From NCBI GenBank assembly GCA_965222345.1, contig CBDCTS010000007.1, positions 248,001 to 312,000 on the forward strand: a DNA stretch of 64,000 nt, read 5' to 3'. The position numbers and the translations under genes are program-made. Below are positions 52,558 through 59,624 of the stretch, piece by piece (within the stretch, counting starts at the first letter, position 1; each line of letters starts with the position of its first letter). A model generated the notes under the pieces. It was not told the DNA's origin, made no database searches, and saw nothing but the letters and a program-made list of their open reading frames with translations. Origin of the DNA: JADFGZ01 sp965222345 (lineage in GTDB: Bacteria > Acidobacteriota > Terriglobia > 2-12-FULL-54-10).

Positions 52558-53802
52558 ATGAGATCCTATCGAATTCTGTTTGGCCTGTCGCTTGTGATTG
52601 GAACAATGGTGGCCATCGGGTGCCAGCGAAGTGGTTCATCAGACCGCGCAGCTTCTGAAATGGGCACCGAAGATCTTCCGCAAGATGTCTTTCAGGATTC
52701 GCTCAACCGCCTTCCGTTGATCGAGAGGGAAGAACTGGACGAGGCCAATCGGAAAGCATACGACCAAGCCGTTGAATCGCCCGATGGAATCCGGGGAGTG
52801 GATGGAATACGGCTTCACGCCTCAGGGGCAGATGTCCGGTACGATTCTCCTCTTGGCCATCGCTTGACTGAGTTAGCAATCAATACAAATGCTGCAGAAA
52901 CGGATCAGCCGTATGAGTGGACGCTCCATGCTGAGGAAGGGCTTCGGCAAGGTCTGGAAAAGGAAATCGTCGACGTCCTGAGATTCAAGGAGCCTCTTAT
53001 AGGACAGGTCAAGGGACTAGGCGAAACGGAAGCTGCCATTATCCAACTAGGCCGCGAAGCGGTTACAAGACATAAAGTGACCCCGGAAACCTATGCGCGT
53101 GCCTTGAAAGCTTTGGGAAAGGCCAACCTAGTGGATATAGTTACATTAATGGCCCGATACTCAGGGACCTCAGTGAGACTCACCGTAGTGAATCAACATT
53201 TGCCTCTGGACTGGAAGCACATCGTTCCTCTTCAGCTTCCTTACAGATGGGAAGACGCGTCTCCTCCTGATATTCATCCGGAGTCTAGGAGCCGTCTGCC
53301 TTTGATCAAAGTCCCGCAGCCGCCATCCAATCCTGATCGTCCCAGGCTGGCCCCTTGGGGTACGGGTCCGAACCAAATATCCCTCCACAGCGGTGGTGCC
53401 AAGTTCCTTGAACTTATCGAAGCAGACCTTGGACGAAGGCTGATGGAACTAGCGATCCTCATAACAGCCCGCGAATTGAACCAACAATACTTGTGGACGA
53501 TGCACGAATTGGAAGCCGCCAAGCTAGGCCTGGAGCATTACATAATAGACGTTGTAAGGGACCGCAAGCCTCTGACAGGCTTGGGTGAAAAAGAAGCGGC
53601 GATTATTCAGTTGGGTCGCGAGGTTTTTGGGAAGCATTTAGTGACTCCGGAAACCTACGCGAATGTGGTGAAACTTTTTGGCGAGAGGAATGTAGTTGAC
53701 CTGGCGGGTCTGATGGCGGTTCAAGCAGGAGATGCTCTGATTCTGACGGTTTTCGATCAGCATTTACCGCCCGGTCAGAAGCCGCTGCTGACGATGCCGT
53801 AG
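52558..53802 (+). CDS. Two-domain carboxymuconolactone-decarboxylase-like lipoprotein (transposon cargo)
   Basis: A 414-residue lipoprotein: the lipobox VAIGC places Cys near residue 22. It consists of two similar halves of about 170 residues, each with IR-LH-SG, LG.RL.ELAI, Y.WT.H..E......GLE.EI.DV.R...PL.GLGE.EAAIIQLGRE....H.VTPETYA and FDQHLPP or NQHLPL at the end. The pattern is that of carboxymuconolactone-decarboxylase/AhpD-like proteins, but neither half shows the CxxC of AhpD peroxidases. A role outside the cytoplasmic membrane is likely; the substrate is unknown. ATG 52558 follows AGGAGAAGGA. Its first bases start 28 bp after the IS copy 2 boundary, so its native promoter may have been replaced. 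Confidence 0.75.
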   Translation: MRSYRILFGLSLVIGTMVAIGCQRSGSSDRAASEMGTEDLPQDVFQDSLNRLPLIEREELDEANRKAYDQAVESPDGIRGVDGIRLHASGADVRYDSPLGHRLTELAINTNAAETDQPYEWTLHAEEGLRQGLEKEIVDVLRFKEPLIGQVKGLGETEAAIIQLGREAVTRHKVTPETYARALKALGKANLVDIVTLMARYSGTSVRLTVVNQHLPLDWKHIVPLQLPYRWEDASPPDIHPESRSRLPLIKVPQPPSNPDRPRLAPWGTGPNQISLHSGGAKFLELIEADLGRRLMELAILITARELNQQYLWTMHELEAAKLGLEHYIIDVVRDRKPLTGLGEKEAAIIQLGREVFGKHLVTPETYANVVKLFGERNVVDLAGLMAVQAGDALILTVFDQHLPPGQKPLLTMP

Positions 53803-53895
53803 TGTGTTTGATTTCAGCAGAAATGGGAGCGATTTGAGACGGACCGTAGACTACACGGTTTGAGGTTCGGTTCACCCCTTGGATCATTAAATTCT

Positions 53896-54186
53896 ATGCT
53901 GGGCGTTCTGGTACACGGAGATAATCATTTTATCGTCCGCGGGCCACTGCCGGATCGAGCAACGGCACTGGCACTAGTTCGACATTGGTCTGTCATTCAA
54001 ATCGGAGCAACTACGCCGGCCGCTCTTGAGCAATGGCGCATCAGTACACGGGAGTTCCGAGAGAACCTTACATGGGCGGTGGTTGTGCCAGGAGATGGAG
54101 ACGTAAGCCGTGCTGTGGCCCGGTTACTCGAGGAGTTGTCATTGCGAGGAATAGCGATCCACAATTCTGGATTGGACAACTGGTAG
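53896..54186 (+). CDS. Small uncharacterised protein (transposon cargo)
   Basis: A 96-residue soluble protein (MLGVLVHGDNHFIVRGPLP..., then WAVVVPGDGDVSRAVARLLEELSLRGIAIHNSG). It reads like a single alpha/beta domain with no signal peptide or membrane segment, and I do not recognise the family. ATG 53896 gives a compact protein starting at the well-formed MLGVLVHG; the frame also extends 36 bp upstream. It lies between the lipoprotein gene and IS copy 3, within the composite transposon, so it is cargo. Conservation in other genomes would need checking. Confidence 0.6.
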   Translation: MLGVLVHGDNHFIVRGPLPDRATALALVRHWSVIQIGATTPAALEQWRISTREFRENLTWAVVVPGDGDVSRAVARLLEELSLRGIAIHNSGLDNW

Positions 54187-54267
54187 CTGCGGATAGCAGC
54201 TAACCCAATGCCAGCGAACCTTTCTTTGAGCGGGCAGAAACGTTCGAGGAGCTTCATGACTTCTTGA

Positions 54268-55925
54268 CCCGCATTTCCCGTTTGAAATCGTAGAAGCAAC
54301 CCTCGACTAACCTCCAACATCAATATTGATGCGGGTTCCAGCATCAACATTGCATTCCGGAGGTGTATACCTAATGGGTGAGAGCCAAAAACAGGCATTT
54401 CAACTGTCATTCAACCGGTTTTTGCGGGTTGCCTTTCAAGGATCGCGAGTGACATCCAACGGTGGGCTGATTCTGGTGCGAGAGCTGGACGAGCGATTGG
54501 GATTCGATGAACTCGTCGAACAGCACTTGACCGACTCTCGGGCAAACAATGCGCGGTTGTCTTTTGCGGACCTACTTCGACAGTCGGTCTACAGCCGTCT
54601 GGCTGGATACGAGGATGTGAACGATGCCGAGCGGCTATCTCAGGACCCGGCGTTGCGGCTGATCGGTTCGGAGAAGATTTGGGATCGAGGGGCGGCTCTG
54701 ACTTCTCGGTTGCAGACCTTCGAGACGGAGATGCTGGCTGAGGAAGGGAACTTCGCAGGGCTGGCACGGGTGAACCGGGAACTGATCGGCAGAGCAGAAG
54801 CAATCCATTCGCACTACCGAACTGTGCTGGACATGGATTCGACCGAGATTCCGGTCTACGGGGAGCAGGAGAATAGCGCCTACAACGGGCACTTCGAGTC
54901 CACCTGCTATCACCCCCTGCTGTTATTCAATCGAGACGGCGACTGTCTGGCTGCCAAATTGCGACCGGGCAACGTCCACAGCGCCGAGGAATGGGAAGAA
55001 CTTCTCCTGCCGGAGATCGAGCGGCAGCAGAAGCGGGGCAAGGAGGTGGTATTTCGTGCCGACGCGGCCTTTGCGAAGCCGGAGATTTACGAGGCGTTGG
55101 AGAAGCGGGGTGTGAAGTATGCCATCCGCATCCCTTCCAACGAGAACCTCCAGCGGGACATCGAGGAGTTGCTGAAACGTCCGGTAGGAAGGCCGGGCCA
55201 GAAGCCGTTGGTGGAGTACAAGGGGTTTCTGTACCAAGCCGAGAGTTGGAAGACGGCCCGACGGGTGGTAGCCAAGGTAGAACATCATCCGGGGGAGTTG
55301 TTCCCGCGAGTGGGGTTCATTGTGACGAACCTGACGCTTCCGAGTCGAGCGGTGGTGCGGTTCTATAATAAGCGAGGGACAGCAGAGCAGTGGATTAAGG
55401 AAGGCAAGCAGGCGGTGAAGATGACGCGGCTCAGTTGCCATCGGTTCCGGTCCAACGAGGTACGGCTGTGGCTGACCATCATTGCCTATAATCTGGGAAA
55501 TCTGTGGCGGCGACTGGTGCTGCCACAGAGAATCGGGAACTGGTCCTTGACGAGCTTGCAGCAGCGGTTGGTGAAAACCGGAGGACGCCTGATTAAGCAT
55601 GCCCGCTACTATTGGCTATTGCTGGCAGAGAGCCATCTGACTCGGCGGCTGTTTGCCAGCATGCTGGGGCGGATAAATGGGCTGTCGCTTCCGTCGGGAT
55701 AGCCTAGCCTGCGGCACCCAATAAAATGATTCCGATATCCCCCGGGAATGGAGGGGTGTCTGAAAAAGCTGGTTCTGGAAGCCGAGGCGATGGGTTTTTG
55801 GGGACTCGGAAAGAGCGGCTGGAAGCCGCTGGCAGTATCTCGGAGAAAATATTGGGCTGGAAGTGCTCAGTTGAAGGCCAACGGGTTTATACTCACGAGT
55901 CGGAGGGCCAAAAAACTAATTCCGG
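54268..55925 (+). mobile_element. IS1380-family element, copy 3
   Basis: Matches copy 1 (5501-7158) without visible difference; matching sequence extends from 54267 to 55927. Its right end is the right end of the composite transposon and abuts the TTTATC duplication in the interrupted nuclease gene. The left flank (…CTTCTTGA) is the composite interior. Confidence 0.85.
54374..55702 (+). CDS. IS1380-family transposase, copy 3
   Basis: A 442-residue transposase identical to the one at 5607-6935, with the DMDSTEIPVYG, FRADAAFAKPEIYEAL and RGTAEQWIKEGKQA blocks intact. The same GGAGGTG ribosome-binding site precedes ATG 54374. With copy 1 it forms a 1.66-kb direct repeat about 48.8 kb apart in the same orientation, so recombination between them would excise the DNA in between. 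Confidence 0.92.
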   Translation: MGESQKQAFQLSFNRFLRVAFQGSRVTSNGGLILVRELDERLGFDELVEQHLTDSRANNARLSFADLLRQSVYSRLAGYEDVNDAERLSQDPALRLIGSEKIWDRGAALTSRLQTFETEMLAEEGNFAGLARVNRELIGRAEAIHSHYRTVLDMDSTEIPVYGEQENSAYNGHFESTCYHPLLLFNRDGDCLAAKLRPGNVHSAEEWEELLLPEIERQQKRGKEVVFRADAAFAKPEIYEALEKRGVKYAIRIPSNENLQRDIEELLKRPVGRPGQKPLVEYKGFLYQAESWKTARRVVAKVEHHPGELFPRVGFIVTNLTLPSRAVVRFYNKRGTAEQWIKEGKQAVKMTRLSCHRFRSNEVRLWLTIIAYNLGNLWRRLVLPQRIGNWSLTSLQQRLVKTGGRLIKHARYYWLLLAESHLTRRLFASMLGRINGLSLPSG

Positions 55926-55931
55926 TTTATC
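55926..55931 (+). repeat. Target-site duplication, right copy (TTTATC)
   Basis: Right-hand partner of TTTATC at 51056-51061, directly after the right end of IS copy 3 and in frame with the 3' half of the nuclease gene. Confidence 0.7.
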
Positions 55932-56153
55932 GCACTCAAACTCTCACTTGCCATGGAAGTCAAATTTGTGAAAAACGCTGAGCGTGTTAGGAAGATCGTG
56001 GATGAGATCAGCGCGGACATCGCCTCGTACTCAAAAAAATATCACCAGCTAATTTTCTTAATCTACGATCTTGGGCACATCCAAGATGAGATTGAGTTCC
56101 GCCACGACCTTGAGAGTACACCGAACGTCTCTGTCATTGTTATCAAGCACTAG
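55926..56153 (+). pseudogene. PD-(D/E)xK nuclease gene, 3' part
   Basis: The continuation of the gene that begins at 50534. Read from TTT 55926, it gives FIALKLSLAMEVKFVKNAER..., supplying the ExK (EVK) of the nuclease motif 10 residues after the PD at the end of the 5' part, then a helical and beta tail ending NVSVIVIKH. Joined at the TTTATC duplication, the two parts make a 249-residue protein, with both halves meeting on a codon boundary. Alone, ATG 55953 could start a 66-residue fragment that keeps EVK but not PD, so it should be inactive. Confidence 0.8.
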
Positions 56154-56256
56154 CGCACTAATGTGGATTCTCTTGGAAGGAGTAATACAGTTGTTGGTGA
56201 GTGTGCCGGATGAGTGCGACACTGGGTCAGGCATTATACGCGTTTCGAGGTAGCTG

Positions 56257-57639
56257 ATGTTCGTTGACCTCAACACCTACTCTGCCTACAAGCCCTCCGG
56301 CGTGGAGTGGCTGGGGGACGTACCGGAACATTGGGAACAGCGGTCACTGTGGACGGTCAGTGAGCCCCGCGTCGAGAAGAACCCAGGAGGACTTCAACTA
56401 CTCTCTGTCTTCCTCAACCGGGGTGTGATCCGGTATGAAGAGGGAGGTGGACAGGTCCACGCTCCGAGCCTGGATCTTACGAACTATCAAGTCGTTCATC
56501 CTGGTGACTTCGTCCTCAACAACCAGCAAGCTTGGCGCGGCTCTGTCGGTGTGTCTCGGCATCACGGCATTGTTAGTCCCGCCTACATCGTGCTTCGTCT
56601 GGTCGGCCTGGACGCCGCTTACGCGGACTATCTCTTTCAGTGCCCGGCGATGGTGAATCAATTCGTCACGGCCTCCAAGGGAGTAGGTGACATCCAGAGG
56701 CAGATCTACTGGCCATTATTGCGGTTTGTTCAAACACTACTCCCTCCTCTCTCCGAACAAGCCGCCATCGTCCGCTACCTGGACCACGCCGACCGGCGCA
56801 TCCGGCGCTACATCGGCGCCAAAAAGAAGCTGATCAAGCTGCTGGAGGAGCAGAAGCAGGCCCTCATTCACCGCGCCGTGACGCGCGGCCTGGACCCCAA
56901 CGTCCACCTCAAGCCCTCAGGCATGGAATGGCTGGGGGATGTGCCCGAGCATTGGGAGCTACGCCCGGCGAAATGGTACTTCCAGGAAGCGGATGAGCGC
57001 TCTGAGACCGGCTCAGAGGAACTGCTGTCCGTGTCTCACATTACCGGAGTAACTCCACGAAGTGAGAAGAACATCACGATGTTCAAGGCGGCCTCGAACA
57101 TCGGGCACAAGCTGTGTAGGCCCGGCGACCTAGTCATCAATACGATGTGGGCCTGGATGGCCGCTCTGGGCGTTGCTAGTCGGGCTGGAATAGTCAGCCC
57201 CTCGTATGCTGTCTACCGACCGCATCGCTCTTCGAGGCTGCTTGACGCTTACGCTGACCTCCTGCTGCGTACGGCGCCATACAAGAGCGAGTATATCTGC
57301 CGGTCAACAGGTATCCGCTCGTCACGACTGAGGATGTACCCGGAGGAGTTCCTTCGTATCAAGTTGTTGTGTCCGCCACTGGAGGTACAGCGCGCCATCG
57401 TCGAAGTCGTCAGCAAAGAGTCGACAGCCGCACGGCGTGCTATTGATCTCGCGTACGACGAACTCTCTCTCCTCCGCGAATACCGAACCCGCCTGATCGC
57501 TGATGTGGTCACCGGCAAGCTCGACGTAAGGGAGGAGGTGGACCGAATGCCGGACGAGGCCGAAAAACCGGAGCCGATAGATGAAGAATGGAGCGAGCCA
57601 GCTGACAACTACATCGAACTGCCGGAGGCGCTGCACTGA
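56257..57639 (+). CDS. hsdS: Type I restriction-modification specificity subunit
   Basis: A 460-residue specificity subunit with two target-recognition domains. Each half begins with the conserved repeat PSG(V/M)EWLGDVPEHWE (near residues 12-27 and 222-237). The first half ends in a spacer helix (PPLSEQAAIVRYLDHADRRIRRYIGAKKKLIKLLEEQKQALIHRAVTRGL) and the second in PPLEVQRAIVEVVSKESTAARRAIDLAYDELSLLREYRTRLIADVVTGKL. The two-repeat layout indicates a bipartite DNA target. GAGG lies a few bases before ATG 56257. It was separated from hsdM by the nuclease gene and now also by the composite transposon, so expression may depend on a transposon-internal promoter. Confidence 0.93.
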   Translation: MFVDLNTYSAYKPSGVEWLGDVPEHWEQRSLWTVSEPRVEKNPGGLQLLSVFLNRGVIRYEEGGGQVHAPSLDLTNYQVVHPGDFVLNNQQAWRGSVGVSRHHGIVSPAYIVLRLVGLDAAYADYLFQCPAMVNQFVTASKGVGDIQRQIYWPLLRFVQTLLPPLSEQAAIVRYLDHADRRIRRYIGAKKKLIKLLEEQKQALIHRAVTRGLDPNVHLKPSGMEWLGDVPEHWELRPAKWYFQEADERSETGSEELLSVSHITGVTPRSEKNITMFKAASNIGHKLCRPGDLVINTMWAWMAALGVASRAGIVSPSYAVYRPHRSSRLLDAYADLLLRTAPYKSEYICRSTGIRSSRLRMYPEEFLRIKLLCPPLEVQRAIVEVVSKESTAARRAIDLAYDELSLLREYRTRLIADVVTGKLDVREEVDRMPDEAEKPEPIDEEWSEPADNYIELPEALH

Positions 57640-57641
57640 CC

Positions 57642-58283
57642 ATGCCGATACCCGCAACTCCCAATATCTACCACATCGTCCATGTCAACCGGCTGGCCTC
57701 GATCAGCGCGGACGGTTGCCTCTGGTGCGATACGGAGATCAAGCGGCGCGAGCCGCCGGGTACAACGATCGGCATGAACAGCATCAAGCAGCGGCGCTTG
57801 AACAAGACGTTGAACAGTCATCCATATCTCCACGTTGGCGATTGCGTGCCCTTTTATTTCTGCTACCGCTCCGTGATGCTCTATGTGATATCCAAGCAGA
57901 ACCATCTAGATCTGGAATACCACGGCGGCCAGGGGCCGATAGTCCATCTAGAGGCGGACTTGCGCCAAACGGTTGCTTGGGCAGAATCTAACAGGCGTCG
58001 TTGGTCCTTTACAACTTCCAACGCCGGTACATACTACTTTGATGATTATAGCGACTTCTCCCAACTGGACAAACTAAATTGGGATGCGATTCAAGCGAAT
58101 GCCTGGGCGGGCGATTTCAAGGAGGGAAAGCAGGCTGAATTCTTGATTGAGCACTCATTCCCTTGGGACTTGGTCTCACGAATAGGCGTTCACTCCGCTG
58201 GAATTCGTGATAAAGTGTTTGGCCAAATACATGTGGCACGATATCGGCCACCTGTTGTGATCAAGCCGAATTGGTATTATTGA
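57642..58283 (+). CDS. darT: DarT-type DNA ADP-ribosyltransferase toxin
   Basis: A 213-residue DarT (DUF4433) toxin, which ADP-ribosylates thymidine in single-stranded DNA and blocks replication. The N-terminal NAD-binding motif reads YHIVHVNRLASISADG, then SIKQRRLNKTL and DCVPFYFCYRSVML follow as in DarT proteins. The catalytic glutamate is expected in KQAEFLIEHSFPW near residue 166. It starts 2 bp after hsdS and is followed by darG, the normal toxin-then-antitoxin order. No frameshift or key-residue loss is visible. Confidence 0.9.
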   Translation: MPIPATPNIYHIVHVNRLASISADGCLWCDTEIKRREPPGTTIGMNSIKQRRLNKTLNSHPYLHVGDCVPFYFCYRSVMLYVISKQNHLDLEYHGGQGPIVHLEADLRQTVAWAESNRRRWSFTTSNAGTYYFDDYSDFSQLDKLNWDAIQANAWAGDFKEGKQAEFLIEHSFPWDLVSRIGVHSAGIRDKVFGQIHVARYRPPVVIKPNWYY

Positions 58284-58301
58284 CCAATTGAGGGAGACGG
58301 C

Positions 58302-59363
58302 ATGATTGAATATAAGACTGGCAACATCCTCGCCGAAGAAGCCGAAGCGCTGGTCAATACCGTCAACTGCGTTGGCATTATGGGGCGCGGCATCGCGCTT
58401 CAGTTCAAACGCGCTTTTCCTGAGAACTTCAATGCCTACGCTGCGCGATGCAGGCGAGATGAAATGCAACCGGGGCGAGTGTTCGTCTTCGAGACGGGCG
58501 AACTTACCAGTCCCCGCTACATCATCAACTTCCCTACCAAGCGTCACTGGCGAGGCAAAAGCCGCATCGAGGACATCGAATCCGGTTTGGCGTCGCTCGC
58601 GGAGGAAATCCGGTCGCGGCATATCCGTTCAATCGCCTTCCCCCCGCTCGGCAGCGGGCTGGGAGGCTTGCACTGGCCGGAAGTGCGTAGGCGAATGCAA
58701 GCGGTTCTGGAAGAATTAGGTGACGTGAAGGTCGTCATATTCGAGCCGGGCGGAGGGCCGACAGATGGACGGGCCAACCGTTCGAGCGATGTACCGAAGA
58801 TGACGACGGGGCGAGCCACGCTGGTCGGACTGATAGACCGCTATCTTGGCGGTCTGGTGGACCCGTTCGTGACGCTGCTGGAAGTGCACAAGCTTTTGTA
58901 TTTCACGCAGATAGCAGGTGAGCCGTTGCGGCTGAAGTACGAGAAAGCACCCTACGGTCCCTATGCCGAGAATTTGCGGCACGCCTTGCATAGGATCGAA
59001 GGACACTTCATCTCCGGATACGCTGATGGCGGCGATAAGCCCGGCGAGCAACTTAAACTTGTCCCTGGCGCAATCGAGGACGCGACCGCCTTTCTTGACA
59101 GTCACCCGACAACGCGCAAGCGTTTCAACAAGGTCGCCGATCTGGTCGAAGGATTTGAGTCCTCCTTCGGGCTGGAATTGCTTTCCACGGTTCACTGGGT
59201 TGCCAGCCGGGAACAGGCACGGACCATTGATGACGTAGTAGCCCGCACCTACGCCTGGAACGAGAGAAAGAGTCAGTTTTCCCCACGCCAGATCCGGATA
59301 GCATTCGATGTTTTATCGGAGAAGGGATGGATTGATCGTCCCGACATGCCGGATTCCCCATGA
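58302..59363 (+). CDS. darG: DarG antitoxin (macrodomain plus C-terminal domain)
   Basis: A 353-residue antitoxin. The N-terminal macrodomain (residues 1-150) removes ADP-ribose from DNA: NILAEEAEALVNTVNCVGIMGRGIALQFK and FPPLGSGLGGLHW are its ADP-ribose-binding loops. The C-terminal domain (about 175-350; LVGLIDRYLGGLVDPFVTLLEVHKLLYF, then KYEKAPYGPYAENLRH) binds DarT in known systems. It lies 18 bp after darT, and its TGA overlaps the ATG of a short decayed frame (ATGA at 59360-59363). Toxin and antitoxin both appear intact. Confidence 0.92.
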   Translation: MIEYKTGNILAEEAEALVNTVNCVGIMGRGIALQFKRAFPENFNAYAARCRRDEMQPGRVFVFETGELTSPRYIINFPTKRHWRGKSRIEDIESGLASLAEEIRSRHIRSIAFPPLGSGLGGLHWPEVRRRMQAVLEELGDVKVVIFEPGGGPTDGRANRSSDVPKMTTGRATLVGLIDRYLGGLVDPFVTLLEVHKLLYFTQIAGEPLRLKYEKAPYGPYAENLRHALHRIEGHFISGYADGGDKPGEQLKLVPGAIEDATAFLDSHPTTRKRFNKVADLVEGFESSFGLELLSTVHWVASREQARTIDDVVARTYAWNERKSQFSPRQIRIAFDVLSEKGWIDRPDMPDSP

Positions 59364-59514
59364 CCACAGACACCGGCGAGAAGGGGCTTGAAAGCCTCTG
59401 ATTGCAGAGGCCCTCGAGGCAGGCGCTATTGTGCTCGACGCCCCGACAGCGGCCCCCAAGCTAATGCGCTACGTGCCGGAGTGGGCGAAGGCCGGGGCCC
59501 GCGCCGTTACTTGA
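59360..59514 (+). pseudogene. Decayed hsdR-start-like fragment overlapping the darG stop
   Basis: An ATG overlapping the darG stop (ATGA) begins MTTDTGEKGLESL and then meets a stop. The real HsdR begins very similarly (MRTDTSERGLERL) 265 bp further on. With a one- or two-base shift the frame continues as IAEALEAGAIVLDAPTAAPKLMRYVPEWAKAGARAVT before another stop. It is probably a remnant of an earlier hsdR 5' end, left by a deletion or replacement. The second segment is not recognised. Confidence 0.5.
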
Positions 59515-59624
59515 TCAGATGCCGCCAAGCAAGCGTTCCCTGCTTCAGAAGAAACAGCAAGACTTGTATATTCAACTAGTTGTAAGGATATCGTTTACTT
59601 GACGGGTACTTGACAGGATGTCGA
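59515..59624. promoter_or_regulatory. Short gap before hsdR with a 10-bp palindrome
   Basis: Contains the perfect palindrome CAACTAGTTG at 59573-59582, inside an AT-richer stretch, about 45 bp before the hsdR start. It could be a regulator site or part of the hsdR promoter. Confidence 0.3.

Larger units (their letters stand above)
51061..55925 (+). mobile_element. Composite IS1380-type transposon inserted in the nuclease gene
   Basis: About 4.86 kb flanked by a TTTAT(C) duplication. It consists of an IS1380-family copy lacking its right end (51061-52529), a cargo of two genes (52558-53802 and 53896-54186), and a second, different IS1380-family copy with an intact right end (54268-55925). The outer ends CCCGCATTTCC and ...AATTCCGG are the left end of copy 2 and the right end of copy 3, consistent with transposition of the whole segment as one unit. 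Confidence 0.75.
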
